From contig NC_064045.1 of assembly GCF_932526225.1 (NCBI RefSeq), positions 11,506,442-11,570,441 of the forward strand: DNA of 64,000 nucleotides. Reading direction: 5' to 3'. Both the position numbers and the translations under genes were made by a program. Below, one piece after another: positions 49,301 through 64,000 of this stretch. Origin of the DNA: Nematostella vectensis. Its lineage: Eukaryota; Cnidaria; Anthozoa; Actiniaria; Edwardsiidae. How positions within the stretch are numbered: position 1 is the first letter of the stretch; every line of letters starts with the position of its first letter. The notes under the pieces are model-generated. The model was not told the DNA's origin and searched no databases. It worked only from the letters and a program-made list of their open reading frames with translations.

Positions 49301-50014
49301 TCCTTTGCTTTCGATCCCTCCAGTTTAGTTATGAGGCAGACTTCGGAGTCTTCTGAGTGTAGACTGCTGCTTAAAGGTCTATAAAAGACACAACTCATGC
49401 ATCATTACCACAAAACATTTAGAGTTTGATAAAACAACACTAGTAAAATGTGAGCTGTGGTCTGGAAAAGTGTATGATAGGTTTTTGTTCATGACATGCT
49501 CTGACTTTCAAATGTACATGGTTTATTAGTGTGCCTACACGCAAAAATAATATCTATTTGTTAAGTAATAAATCTCATTGGCTAACGGCTTGTTTCTCAA
49601 GTTACATCACCAGAAGTTATGGATTTCACAATCTAGGTAACAACAAAGTTTAACTTACATTCTTTTTGGTTTCTTGTCCGGCGCAGGGATCTTTTTAAGT
49701 GCTACAAGAACCCATATCGCTTGTTGATCTCCCATTAAGCTTGGCTTTTCGGACTGCTTCTGCTTAATATGAGAGAGTAACGAAGGAACTGCAATCTCGA
49801 CCTTGAAACAAAACGTAGATAGCGTGTTTTTTTTCTCTCCGAATACTTTGTGCAATTTAGACCATAATGCCGAGATATAAATGAACACTCTGCTATCAAT
49901 GACATAAAGCAATAGGCATTTCGATTAATCTGGATACGAGAGAGCAGAAGCGGCCAAATTTACCTGTTTTCTTTGCAGTTTACTATCACGGACAACTTTT
50001 GCTTTTTCCGCCAT
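46395..50014 (-). CDS. RSL1D1: Ribosomal L1 domain-containing protein, RSL1D1-like
   Basis: Six exons join in frame to 269 aa: 49964-50014, 49659-49801, 49264-49378, 48603-48751, 47067-47165 and 46395-46647. The fold is the ribosomal L1 domain of RSL1D1/Utp30-type nucleolar proteins, which act in ribosome biogenesis and growth control. Recognisable pieces are VISLTKLRKNYRSFESKRQ, LYDIFLCDDAIYHLLPRVLG, FPLPVNLKK, GSCSAMKVGHTGQ (across the last intron) and LNIKTSNSISLPIYNSLP. The C-terminus is a short lysine-rich then acidic tail (KKKKKTKKEDSSDDDE). Human RSL1D1 is about 490 aa because of a longer tail, so this is a compact form. The start codon at 50014 opens a short basic N-terminus. A helicase-like repeat sits in intron 4. 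Confidence 0.92.
47384..48330 (-). mobile_element. Inverted-repeat-bounded block with broken RecQ-like helicase fragment (RSL1D1 intron 4)
   Basis: An 80-bp segment starting CATGCTCAAGGAT with AGAAGAGCCGCTGGAAA (about 47393-47457) is repeated in inverted orientation at about 48185-48265. Between them a minus-strand frame (48048-47683) contains QLPTGFAKSPVFQILPLLF and LVVVCPLK, which resemble helicase motifs I and Ia of RecQ proteins. The normal GFGKS lysine loop reads GFAKS and the rest is lost, so it is a relic. A 23-bp hairpin (48098-48151) with TTGGGCCTTTTTT arms lies next to the right repeat. Confidence 0.5.
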
Positions 50015-50101
50015 CTTGAAAATAATCCCACGTGGTCGTCGTGTCGAGACAACACAGGAAACCCACCGGGCCTCATAAAGGGTAAAGCTGTCCAGCTGTC
50101 C

Positions 50102-50214
50102 TACCCTGGGGGGGTACCAGAGCCTCAAAACTTTTCTCTTCCAGTGACGCTCAGCCAAAATGTTCTGCGACGAGCGAAGCGAGAGAAGTCTGGAGGCTCT
50201 GGTACCCAGGGTAA
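50102..50214. mobile_element. hAT-like MITE with 8-bp target duplication
   Basis: The ends TACCCTGGGGGGGTACCAGA and CTCTGGTACCCAGGGTAA are inverted. AGCTGTCC flanks both sides exactly (50094-50101 and 50215-50222). The element is about 113 bp, about 90 bp upstream of the RSL1D1-like start codon. Confidence 0.7.
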
Positions 50215-50607
50215 AGCTGTCCTTATCTCTTACTGTTTTTTTTTTTCTGTTGTCTCTCCTGCTCGATCTTGGGTGCATTAAATGTCCTTTTTTTTTAACA
50301 ACATCGAGCCCTAACCCTTTTAGCAGAGTAGGATGAAGAATTTGAGTCCAATAAAGTTAAAAACCAATTTAGTAAAAGGGTCAAAAGAAACATAAATAAA
50401 AAATAGCCCTACACATGCTTCAGGGATCTAAATAAGAATTGGTAAAAGCGGTTTTCACTTTTCAGCAGCTTTACGTTTCACTCGCGAGAAAACGTTAGAA
50501 GGAGATACCCCTGGGTTTCCGGGGATGGGATTAAACGCGTGCCAGAGTCGCACTCGTTCCGGTTATTGAAACGTCATTAGCAGGTGCGTACCCAGGATTG
50601 GCTAGAG

Positions 50608-50638
<31 letters not shown>

Positions 50639-50961
50639 GCAGTCATAGCTAGCTTGTGTATTCAATTTGGTCTATTTATTGTATGTCAGCCCGTTGTCCG
50701 GGCCACGCTAAATTATCAGCTTAGAATGTCTATTATATGTCTAGTCAGCTTACTCTGTCGAGCGATGTTATTTCTATTACTTTTTGTTCATATGGAGTTT
50801 GTCCATTGCATTTAGTTCCACTTGGTCGAGCAATGCTGTTAGCCGCGCCTTTTCTTTTTCTTTACCTCTTCTTTCTTTCAGTCTTTTTTACGCGTCGTAG
50901 TCCCTGCTATCTTTTTCATTTTCACATGGATTTGTTGGCATACAGTTGGTTTATCCTATAC

Positions 50962-51101
50962 CAGCTAAGTGCAAACCCCGTATTGCATGAGCCGTATTCA
51001 ATGCTGATCCATGCAAATGAATTACGTCCATTGTTTCATCTTCATTTGCATGCATTTGTATTGAATACGGCACATGGACAATACGAGTTTGAACTTAGCC
51101 T
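50962..51101. mobile_element. Foldback MITE (same family as 3640 and 11181)
   Basis: The left arm AGCTAAGTGCAAAC and right arm GTTTGAACTTAGCC are inverted, with the shared TTTCATCTTCATTTGCATGC centre. Confidence 0.7.
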
Positions 51102-51256
51102 TAGATTGCTTCAATTTAATTAAACTGATATAGGTACTTTATCCGCGTACAACAAAGATATACAACAAACTAAAATACGCCTTTATTTTAAAACTAAAAT
51201 ACTACAACTTAAATACTACTAAATATCTACAGCAATAACAATGGTGTAGAAAGTTT

Positions 51257-51939
51257 TCTTTAAAATTATAGAAAAAATGGGGTAAAAAGTATTGATAACA
51301 TAAGTGATTCCGTAAACCTTTTATCTTTAAAAGAACTATAAAAGTTATGAATTTGATCATTGGTTAAATATGTTGTTATTCAACAATAAAAACTTAAATA
51401 TATATCAACAATAAAAACATAATTATAAATTATGCTTAGGTGCACAACGTAAGACTGGGCCATGTTACGTCATTACTCAAATGAACCAATCAGAACTACG
51501 CTTTCAGAGCTCCAACCAATCAGAGCCTTTGCCTAAAACCTCGCTTCCATGCCCACATCTACGTCATTGTACGAAGGAGGTCCGTCTCTTTTGTTGTTCT
51601 TTAAAATTATAGAAAAAATGGGGTAAAAAGTATTGATAACATAAGTGATTCCGTAAACCTTTTATCTTTAAAAGAACTATAAAAGTTATGAATTTGATCA
51701 TTGGTTAAATATGTTGTTATTCAACAATAAAAACTTAAATATATATCAACAATAAAAACATAATTATAAATTATGCTTAGGTGCACAACGTAAGACTGGG
51801 CCATGTTACGTCATTACTCAAATGAACCAATCAGAACTACGCTTTCAGAGCTCCAACCAATCAGAGCCTTTGCCTATAACCTCGCTTCCATGCCCACATC
51901 TACGTCATTGTACGAAGGAGGTCCGTCTCTTTTGTTGTT
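51257..51939. repeat. 340-bp tandem duplication at the 3' end of BCCT A
   Basis: The segment starting TTCTTTAAAATTATAG at 51257 repeats at 51597 with almost no differences (one is AAAACC versus ATAACC). The upstream copy ends inside the last-exon coding sequence of the other, at the point TTTGTTGTTC, so a fragment of the BCCT A C-terminal coding region lies downstream of its stop. Confidence 0.9.
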
Positions 51940-54900
51940 CGCCTCGATATCCTTGGGTGGTATGCCATTCATTCCAATGTTGTCTTTGCCCATGTCCACC
52001 TCTGCTAATCTCGGGTGGGCGTGGCGCATGTGTTCGTCCATCTGCATAGCTGCCAGCGGGTACAACAACATGACGGCGAAGAAATCTTCCGCCAGGTTAC
52101 CTAGGAAACGGCATCAGAACGTGACCCAAGTGGTTCATAAGAGACTTTGCAAGGATTACAGTGATGATTATGTCGAAGACGATGACGATTATGATGATTA
52201 ATGTTTTTTGATGGCACCGACAAAAGAAGACTATGATGATTCTGATATTAGTGATGTGATGATAATTATTTTAATAATTATTTCATATGTCAATGTCATA
52301 TTAAAATTTGACTAAAGAGGTTTATAAGAGACTCTGCAAGATTTGCAGTGATGATTATGCAGAGATGTAGATTGAAGGCCTCGGAATATATTAGGGGAGC
52401 ACGATATGGAAGCATTAAGAAAATATTGGGGGCACAGCCACGCCCCTACTGGTTGTTTCCTTATAATTAGGGGGGGGGGACAGCGTGTCCCCAGCACCCC
52501 CTGCCACGACCCTGTTATGTGGAAGACAATGATGATGATGACTATATTTTTATGACATTGTCAAAAGAAGACAATTATGACGATCATATTAGTGATGTGA
52601 TGATTATAATTACATCACTAATACGATCACCATAATCGTTTGCTCCTGTCAATATCATCATACTCAACATCTCTTAAACGAGCTGGATAAAGTGCAGCGA
52701 CGGGCGGTACGCTTTGTCACTTTGGCTTTTATTCATACGAGCCAGGGACCATCACCCGACACCTACAAACGCTTGGGTGTCAGAGGCAACCTTATGTGCC
52801 GCTGTCCACTCTTTTAAAGCCTCTTCGGCGATCGGAAAGGACAAGCCATCCGGAACACTACAATGTTCCAAACATATTCAAATATAGCTTCGTCCCACTA
52901 GCCATTCGGCTCTGGAACTCCCTAGAGGTTACTGTAGTTAGTAGCCTTACTAAAGCCTTCTAGGCGGCTAATTAATTCATCTAATTAGTACTATGCGCAG
53001 TGCAAATAATATATCTACATGATAGGTTGCACTATTTATTAAAGTGAAGTGAAGTGATCATAACGGCGATGTTGGAAGAAAGGGAGCAGTGTTGACCCCC
53101 TCCCCCACTACTCTCCGCCCATACCATACATGATCAGGGCGGCCGGCCATTTGCAAATAGAACTACCTTAACACAAATACTTGCCCTTGTACCTACCGAG
53201 TATTTTGAACTCGTCGCGCATGTGTGATCGAATCCCTGTGCCGTACGCGAAGAACCCAAACAGGATGGCCCACCCGATGTACGCGAGGCCGACCTCGAGG
53301 ACCTGCAGGATCTCGCAGATCAACCAGCCGTAGAACGGGACGGCGATGATGGCCATGAAGACGAAACGATTCTGACCGTAGAGCCTGGGGGAGATAAAGC
53401 AAAGATCAGATTCTTACTGTACGGCCTGGGGAAGGAAAGCATAGGTAATATTTTGACCGCAAATCCTGGGGAACACAAAGCATAGATCAGATTCTTACTG
53501 TACGGATCTGGGAAGACAAAGGGCCGTAGCAGGGAGGGGGACTTTGCCCCCCCTCCATTATTTTCAAAAACTATAAGGAAATGACTAGTAGGGGTGTGGC
53601 TTTGCCCCCATTGATTTCTTAATGTTACTGCATCGTGCCTCCCAATAATTCGAGGCCTGCTAAGGCTTTGAGACATCAAATTTTGAACTTTACATTCCGG
53701 TAAACGTTTGATAAACGTTAACGTTAAACGATAAACGTTTAATAAATGTTTATAAGCGAGCAAAACTGTTAAAAAGAAATAAAGGGTTTACATTAAACGA
53801 ATAATGCGAAGAAGGCAGACTGGTGGATCGATCAGAACTGGCAGTTAGACCTGGCAGTTGGTATCCTATGATTGGCAGAATTAAACAACCATACATTACC
53901 TTCCTGCAGCATTTCCCATGGGCCACCACGGCGCAATTATGGCGATGAGCAAATCCTTGAACCTTCTCCAAGTTGGGTAGTAGAACACATCCAGTATTCC
54001 CATGGAGAAGGTCGGATGGTCCGGAGACAGGTCACCCATCTCGATCTTCAGCAGTCGCCACATGGCCACCACGATGAAGTTCAAGATGAGGGTGTAGAAC
54101 AAGCCAGAACAAATGGACGCGGCTTGGAGAGAATCGAGGGCCTTTTTGCCACCCGTCCAAAGCAGTGCAGTAGCAGTGGCACCTGTCATAGAAAATGCGG
54201 TTAGGTAACTATCATAGGAAAGGAGGGAAGAGGGGTTGAGTAGAGTAGCTATGATTGAAACTTTTAAAAATAGTTCACAATCAGCCCAATTCCTGGAGCT
54301 ACCTTCGGAAACTATTGCATCTATACTAAACCATAGAGATGAGCACCCTGTCAAGAAACAGTAATGCAGGAATTATCAGGATGGGTTCAAGGTGTGGTTT
54401 TGTTGGTTTAATAAAGTCCACCGGTTATTCAAAACTATGCGTTAGGATCTGGTACTTAGACCTAATGGACCACCCCAGAGTGGAAGATGTACTTCTCAAC
54501 TCTAACCTTCAGTTAAGGCCCAGAAGATTCTTTGCAGCACCGGTGGATCTGGATGGCCATTGGCTGAGAGACTGTCAATCACGAGTGAGCCACTGTCGGA
54601 ACTGGTGACGAAGTACAGGACCAGACTGACCAATGAGATACCAGACATGAACGGACCTAGCCCGCCATATGACTCCACGACGTCAAACCACATGCTGGTG
54701 GAGGGACGGCAGGACAGACGGTACAGACCGTTATATGGCTCTGTCGCTGTTGCCCCACCGAGAGGCCACGAGCAGTTGATCCCGGCAACGGCGGCATTTC
54801 GCTCCATCTTAAGCCCCGCTCCTCCAAACACGGAGAACCACATTAGCGAGTAAATGGTAGGGACGGTCAGCGTGTACATGATGAACTCTTGGATGGTCCT

Positions 54901-57900
54901 TCCACGGGAGATCCTGGCAATAAACGTGCCCACAAACGGCGACCATGCAATCCACCAGCCCCAGTAGAAAATGGTCCAGCCGTCCATCCAATCAACGGCC
55001 TGCTTTCCATCCGGGGCATTACCGGCTTGGGCAAAGGCGTCGGTGTGGAAGCCGAGCTGAATGATCCATTGGAGGTAGTACCCAACACTTTGGCAGAACA
55101 CGTTGAGGATGTACCAAGTGTCATCGTAGAAAAGGACAACGAACCAGATAAACATGCCTGACGAAGAAAGGATCCCAGTTAAAGATATTTATGTTGAGAT
55201 GTGCGGAGTGCACTAAACAGGCATACCAGCAAAAGCAAATCGTTGCGAAGGAATCAGGACATATTGTCCTAAAATTACGAACAACTCCCTAAACAAGTTT
55301 TCGAGCACATGGTGAAAACTAAACCAGCAAGAGAGAGCGTTGCATTTTTATTGTGAAACGTCTGGGGTCGTTTGAACGAAAGAGACGAACCTAAACTGTG
55401 TTGCAGACACTGATTTTTAAAAAGTAACTATTATCGTTACAAAATGATTCAGTTGTGTTTTCTGCTCACCAATAGAGAAGCATAGCTCGCTGAGTCGTCT
55501 GATTCCGAGCTTCACGCCACTGATGACGGATAAGGTGGCAACCGCCGTGATGCACCAAATGATAATCACCTGAAAAAAAAAACGTTAAAGTTTTCACCAA
55601 GATCCTAACAACCTCCTTACCCTATTCTATCATTTGTACAGGTTTTTTCTTTTGTCTGTTTGTTTGGTTTGATGCTAAATACTGATCGCAGTCCGAAATG
55701 TGATGAAGATGCTTCGGGTTTTTTTTTTACTCATGGTTTTCTATAATCTTCTCAATCTCTTACTTAAAGTAAACCACTAATTTACCCGAGACAACACGAA
55801 TTTGGGAAGAGGGTAGGGGGTTGTAACATCAGAGTAAGGATGGAGCGGAGGGCTATATCGCTTTTGGGGGTCAAAGAAGACAAGTATATGTCTGCTGCGC
55901 CTAACTCTATCTACGAACCTGCGAGATAAGCTGAAAAAATATCAAAGACAGTGGCGGTCTAAAAAACGGTCTTAAAAAGCGATTTTCAGCGCAAGCCAAA
56001 TGAAAGTCAATAAATTGCAAACAGAAGGCGCACCGCATTCATTTTCTACTTTGTGAGGAGTCTGGGTTTCTTCCAGAAAATTTTGTAATTCCAGACTTTA
56101 AGGATGTCGGGGAAATTGATCTGAATACCTGTTTCCAAAGACCCACCCCTAAACCATGTATTAAAATTTGAGGCCCTTTCCCAAAATCAGAGTTAAAAGG
56201 TCGCAACCCTCCCCCAAACATAGCGGCCCCCACCCCCCACCACCCCCCCCCCCCCCCCCCCCCCCCGTTGAATAATGACCTTCCCCAAGTTGTTTCTCTT
56301 CTATTGCTCACCTGGTTCTCCTTACTCTCCTCGATATTCTTGTTCATCCGGTTCAGCCCGTTGTTAATCTGAATGACACCCAGTCCCAGACTGGTGCACA
56401 CACCCAACATGGTACACACAACAGACAAGATGTCAATCATGTCACCAAGGGTACCGTAGATCTTGTCGCCTAGCAACGGATGGAAACAGGAGCGCATGGT
56501 CATAGGCATCTTCTTGCGATGGGACAGGAAGCCCAAGATGAGTCCGATCATGGTGTAGACGATCCACGCGTGGACCCCCCAGTGGAAGATGGTCAAATTC
56601 ATGGCGTCTTGAGCACGCTGATTGTCAGAGTACCTGTGACGATAGCAAACAACAAAATTAAACGTCTTATAAAGTCCAGTTTCGATATTAGCCTTCGAAA
56701 CAGGCTCTCGAAAAGCGCCAAAGAATTGAAGCTCCCGGAAAAGCCGTTCTATCGGACGTAGCGCTCGGCCAAAAATAGTTCCGAAATCTGCTCGCTATTG
56801 CACCTCCGTTTTTTCGCATAACTAAACTCGGCTATTCTAGCTCGGCTAACTAAACTTGGCTTTTCCGTCTTTCACGCAACTAGCGCCTGTTTAGCAGGCC
56901 ATTTCGATATACGATCCAGTAATTGCGTAGTGGTAAACTTCTATTTTCTAGTCTAGGCAAACAAAAGGGGAAAATGGTCTAAAAAACACATTCCGCAATC
57001 GCAATCAAATGTATGTCAATCGAATAAGACTTGCAACAAATTGAACACGCAATTAATGCGAAATATTGTAATGGTGTGTTTGCGCGCGCATCCAAAATGC
57101 CACAGACTGGCGGGCCACTGATCTAAAAGGGTGTACGAAGTGGAGTTTACAGACGAAGCTATAGAAAATGCTGCCGGAATGCTTCTTTCGCGGAGTTTTG
57201 GAGTCAAATTCCCTTTTGTCCGCATTTTGGATAGGCGCGCAACATCGTGAAGTCGGTCTATTCTGCTACAAATAAATCCAAATATCAAGTAAATGGCATA
57301 TATCCCATAAATGCTGGATAATTCCTTCATTTTGTATTAATGTTTTTTTTACGTTTTTAGACGTTTGGTATACATACACTTGTTTTGCATGAGGGAGTTT
57401 ATGTAGGAGGGCCACCAAAACAACAAATGATATAACGTTTTCAACAAGCTCATAAAAGAAAAACCAATTCTACCCTATAATACCCGGGTGGTGTAAATGG
57501 GGTGCCCATCACGAATCACGAGTTATTTTTTTTAGGCTTTCACGAATCACAAATTCAAAAACGAAGCTTTCACGAATCACGGTTTTAACTTTTGCTTATG
57601 TATATATGATTTAATATACAATCACTTGGAGACTCAGTGCATTCAACAATTTAACCGACAAATATGTTTTATGTATTCGTGTTTTAATTATTTTCGGCGT
57701 CTACGAACACGTTTCTCGAATTCAGCCATGCGAAATCACGAGTTACCAAAGTAAAAATACCCCAATCACGATAGAGTACTCGATCACGAGTCACGATCTA
57801 TTTTTAGGCTTTTCACGAACGAAATTAGTTCAGGGGCCAATCACGACAATACTCTCCGCCATCGTGTAATACTGTGACTAGCGGACACTAAAGGGATGTG

Positions 57901-58999
57901 AAGTACTTGCAAGCGAGCTTGTTGTTTTGGAATTTGGCAGCGTTTCGAGGAAGCAAACGTTTTCGTAAAATTTCAGGGTGATCAATATACGGTCTCGGTT
58001 CGCCCACCAATCTTCTGATCTTTTGTTCAACAATGGAATATTCATAAAGGAATGTTTGCCTTAACGGTTGTATGATACAATAGGTGATGACAATTATATA
58101 AGCGTTAAAATTCTGGAAGCTCAACAACCAAAGTAAATATCAAATTGTGTGTATGACTTTGAGGTCATAATTTAGTTAAAACTATTTTAAAAAGATTTGT
58201 AAAATTCTTACACTAAAAGGTTATCAATACCCCTCGTTTACCCCGCGTTAGAGACATAATTGTTGATTAAAAACAACAAAACACTGCAGGAAGGATCGAA
58301 AAGAAAATGCGAAACGTTCTCTTACAGTTTCTATGACAATCACAACCGAAAAATAACATTCCAGATAAAGCTGAGATTCTAAATTTGCGTGTTCAATCCA
58401 AAATTGTACCAACAGTTAAAATGTGCTTTTTGATTTTTTACAAGCGTCTAAAAAAATGTTGCTATACTGATGAACATGACAAAACAAACAAGCATACTAA
58501 ATACACTTATCAAAGCATTATGTAACGATACTCAAACTTCATACCTTCCCTGGTAGCGGTTTCCCCACTGGCTTCCAGGCTCATAATGGTAAATGGGTTC
58601 AGCGACACCAAAGTAGAACAATCCAACGCCGATACCAGCAGCGAACAGCATCGTGAAATACGTCGCATCGCTGTATTCGGGTTTTTCATTATCTTTCCCA
58701 AGTTTCAGTTTACCGTACTTAGAAAAGTACAGCGCAGCTATGAACACAGCCCAGACGTCCTGTGTTCCGATATAAAGCCACGTCCAGACTTTGGTGACCC
58801 ATCGCTTGCCTTTTGGCATGGAATCCCCGGCCAAATCCGTCCATCTCAGACAAAATACAACAAAAGCCCAAATGATAATTGCTGAGATGAAGGTAACTAC
58901 AGGATTAAAGCTTACTCGGAGCTTCCAAACGCTGAATTCAATAGTGCGACATTTACGGCGTATTCTTTCGGCCTCGCGTTCTTCTTCGACGTCGGCCAT
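51874..58999 (-). CDS. BCCT-family betaine/carnitine/choline transporter, copy A
   Basis: Seven exons join in frame to 741 aa: 58545-58999, 56312-56633, 55470-55569, 54507-55157, 53900-54182, 53197-53384 and 51874-52100. It is a LeuT-fold plasma-membrane symporter of the family of bacterial BetP, OpuD and CaiT. Visible signatures are GIGVGLFYFGVAEP (122-135), HWGVHAW, the aromatic box WTIFYWGWWIAW (353-364) that binds trimethylammonium substrates, SPFVGTFIARISRGRTI after it, and TSSDSGS (477-483), where BetP has sodium-site residues. Uptake of glycine betaine as an osmolyte is the likely role, but the substrate is not proven. The cytosolic tail ends with a PPSY motif (727-730), a possible NEDD4-type ligase site. 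The closest families are bacterial, yet the gene has six introns. It lies head-to-tail with copy B. Confidence 0.95.
52665..52965 (+). mobile_element. LINE 3' coding remnant (BCCT A intron 6)
   Basis: Broken plus-strand frames read LDKVQRRAVRFVT-like sequence near 52680 and YSFVPLAIRLWNSLE near 52887-52931. These are typical end-of-ORF motifs of non-LTR reverse transcriptases. Frame changes and stops show it is dead. Confidence 0.65.
53385..53520 (-). repeat. Repeated 3' splice junctions, about 40-bp unit (BCCT A intron 5)
   Basis: On the minus strand, the real acceptor TTTATCTCCCCCAG|GCTCTACGGTC of exon 6 is preceded by about three similar copies, each with a pyrimidine run, CAG and a CTACGGTC- or TGCGGTC-like start. 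This is the shorter counterpart of 61615-61900. Confidence 0.7.
57495..57860. repeat. TCACGAATCACGA-rich dispersed repeat (BCCT A intron 1)
   Basis: The segment CACGAATCACGAG followed by TTATTTTTTTTAGGCTTTCA near 57510 recurs in degenerate form near 57785-57825, and the words TCACGAATCAC and AATCACGA recur several times. No ends could be defined. Confidence 0.5.
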
Positions 59000-60323
59000 G
59001 TTGGTTCAAGTTCTTTTGAAGTGTTTTTGGACCTACGCCCGCAGGATATAGCAGTCAGGGCTTCAGGAATTTCAGTGAATCTTTTGTTAAGTTTTCAAAA
59101 AAGATTCACGGATTAATGAGAACCATTGTCATATGCAGTTGTGAAGAGAATCGGTAATATAAAAGAACTCGGTGTGTTTGAATATCTATGCAAATGTGCT
59201 TTTAATGCTTTGGTAGTAACAACTTGAGTCAATAAACTCACAGTTAAGCGTTGATATTGGCAAAAAACTAGAAAAAAAAACAAGGAACTCGAATATCTTG
59301 GTTCGAAATTTTATCTTTCTGATTTTTAATATTGGCTTCTGCATGATTAGTTTTTCAACAATGAGAGCCCAGGATTATCCAAATTGGTTTATAAAAACTG
59401 CCAAAGAGTTGAAATCACTTCGCTGCCTCAGTGCTGTTGCATTATCTTAAAAATGAAGGGGACTAGTCTTTACGAAAAATAACATGTCCATGGGCGGCGT
59501 AGCCAAGGAACTAACACTTTAATTAAGCACTTCGATGATTTCCAAAATAAGTTTGATGGAATAGACATTATACCTAGAATCAGATAACAATCTAACTAAG
59601 AGAATCCATTTTAACAATAGCAAACAGAGTAAGGAGAGCTCGTGGGGGTTTAAAACGACCGTGCACTTTCGCCCCATTGGGAGGAGGTCAATTGCCTCAT
59701 TTTAAAATAATCAATAATCAGGATCAATTTATTGTTAAATGTTTTATTGTTAAATCTTACATGAGATAATAAAAATAGCTATAAAGTTCTAGAGAATTAT
59801 AATATTCAGCGAATTAGAATAAAATGGATATTAAAAATATCATCAATCATTTTTTTATATCCCTAGATAAATGTGCGTAGGTTATGGATGTAGGTGTGCG
59901 AAACATTGGCAATTAACATGAAAATCCTTTGTCTATCGAGGTAAGGTACGTCATGAATTTTATGTGTTCTTTTTTCATCTATTTTTCGTGTACAAATGCT
60001 TTAAAATACAACAGCTAGCTTTGGAACAATATTGCTATGCAGCATTAAAAAGTGTTGAAAATGAGAGCACTAGTGCCTAGAAAAATAAAAACGTAAAATC
60101 CAATATTAAAAGTTATTTTAATAAAATAAAACTTCTTTCGGCAGGCGGGGCAGTTTGAAAAATGGACTGTCCAATCAAAACGGTGAGACAGAGTTACGTC
60201 ATCGCCCAATTGAATCAATCAGAACATTCGCTTAAAACTTCGCTGTACCGCTTTTTGAGCTCCACCAATCAGAACATTTGTTTAAAACTACGCTTTTAGA
60301 GGTGATCCAATCAAAGCATTTGC
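59000..60323. other. Intergenic region between BCCT A start and BCCT B stop
   Basis: This AT-rich stretch of 1.3 kb must contain the BCCT A promoter. Near 60190-60310, just past the BCCT B stop, are TTACGTCAT and three CCAATCA-type words (ATCAATCAGAACA, CCAATCAGAACA, CCAATCAAAGCA). A similar TTACGTCAT...CCAATCAGAAC arrangement lies past the BCCT A stop (51467-51540 and its duplicate). No coding exon was found. Confidence 0.5.

Positions 60324-64000
<3,677 letters not shown>

Larger units (their letters stand above)
50015..51873. other. Intergenic region between RSL1D1-like start and BCCT A stop
   Basis: It holds a hAT-like MITE (50102-50214) close to the RSL1D1-like start, a solo CAGGTGCGTACCCAGG terminus with poly-G (50581-50639), a foldback MITE (50962-51101), and the first part of a 340-bp tandem duplication that reaches into the BCCT A last exon. 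No coding exon was found. Confidence 0.55.

Noticed and set aside
53193-53402. Alternative minus frames over the BCCT A exon 6 (arginine-rich)
   Set aside because: The other frame continues the BCCT protein in phase from exon 5 to exon 7; the arginine-rich frame is a shadow of GC-rich codons.

Overview
This window is eukaryotic and looks like an anthozoan cnidarian genome, most likely a sea anemone such as Nematostella; the species is an inference. The reasons are intron-rich animal genes with GT-AG junctions that keep frame across every exon join, an intron-bearing BCCT betaine/choline-type transporter in two tandem copies (a bacterial-type family known from cnidarians and few other animals), and dense MITEs, SINEs, minisatellites and long poly-G/poly-C runs. 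All seven genes lie on the minus strand.

Layout: 1-1269, rhodopsin-class GPCR, C-terminus cut by the window edge. 1270-6228, intergenic with repeats. 6229-9194, three-exon LENG9-like RNA-end-processing protein (RWD, CCCH, MJ1316, 2H phosphoesterase, P-loop kinase; 746 aa). 9195-12064, intergenic with a TIR element and a hammerhead-like motif. 12065-28712, 16-exon TMC channel-like gene (711 aa) with large repeat-filled introns. 30610-44453, 14-exon U2AF2 (495 aa). 46395-50014, six-exon ribosomal L1 domain protein RSL1D1-like (269 aa). 51874-58999, complete seven-exon BCCT transporter A (741 aa). 60324 to beyond 64000, tandem paralogue BCCT B, 5' part outside the window.

The genes do not form one pathway. 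U2AF2, the RSL1D1-like protein and the LENG9-like protein are all RNA-related (splicing, ribosome biogenesis, RNA end repair); TMC, GPCR and BCCT are membrane proteins. The two BCCT genes probably serve osmolyte (betaine-type) uptake.

The most unusual signals are minisatellites that seem to have grown out of gene junctions: about 16 extra copies of a 5' splice junction next to TMC exon 13, tandem copies of a 3' splice junction next to the penultimate BCCT exon in both paralogues, and a triplication around the TMC stop codon. A 2.1-kb intronic array in TMC also encodes dozens of consecutive potential RNA G-quadruplexes. Two hammerhead-ribozyme-like motifs and the five-domain LENG9-like architecture are also worth following. 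Exon coordinates were worked out by hand from reading frames, splice consensus and family knowledge; no alignment or expression data were available.
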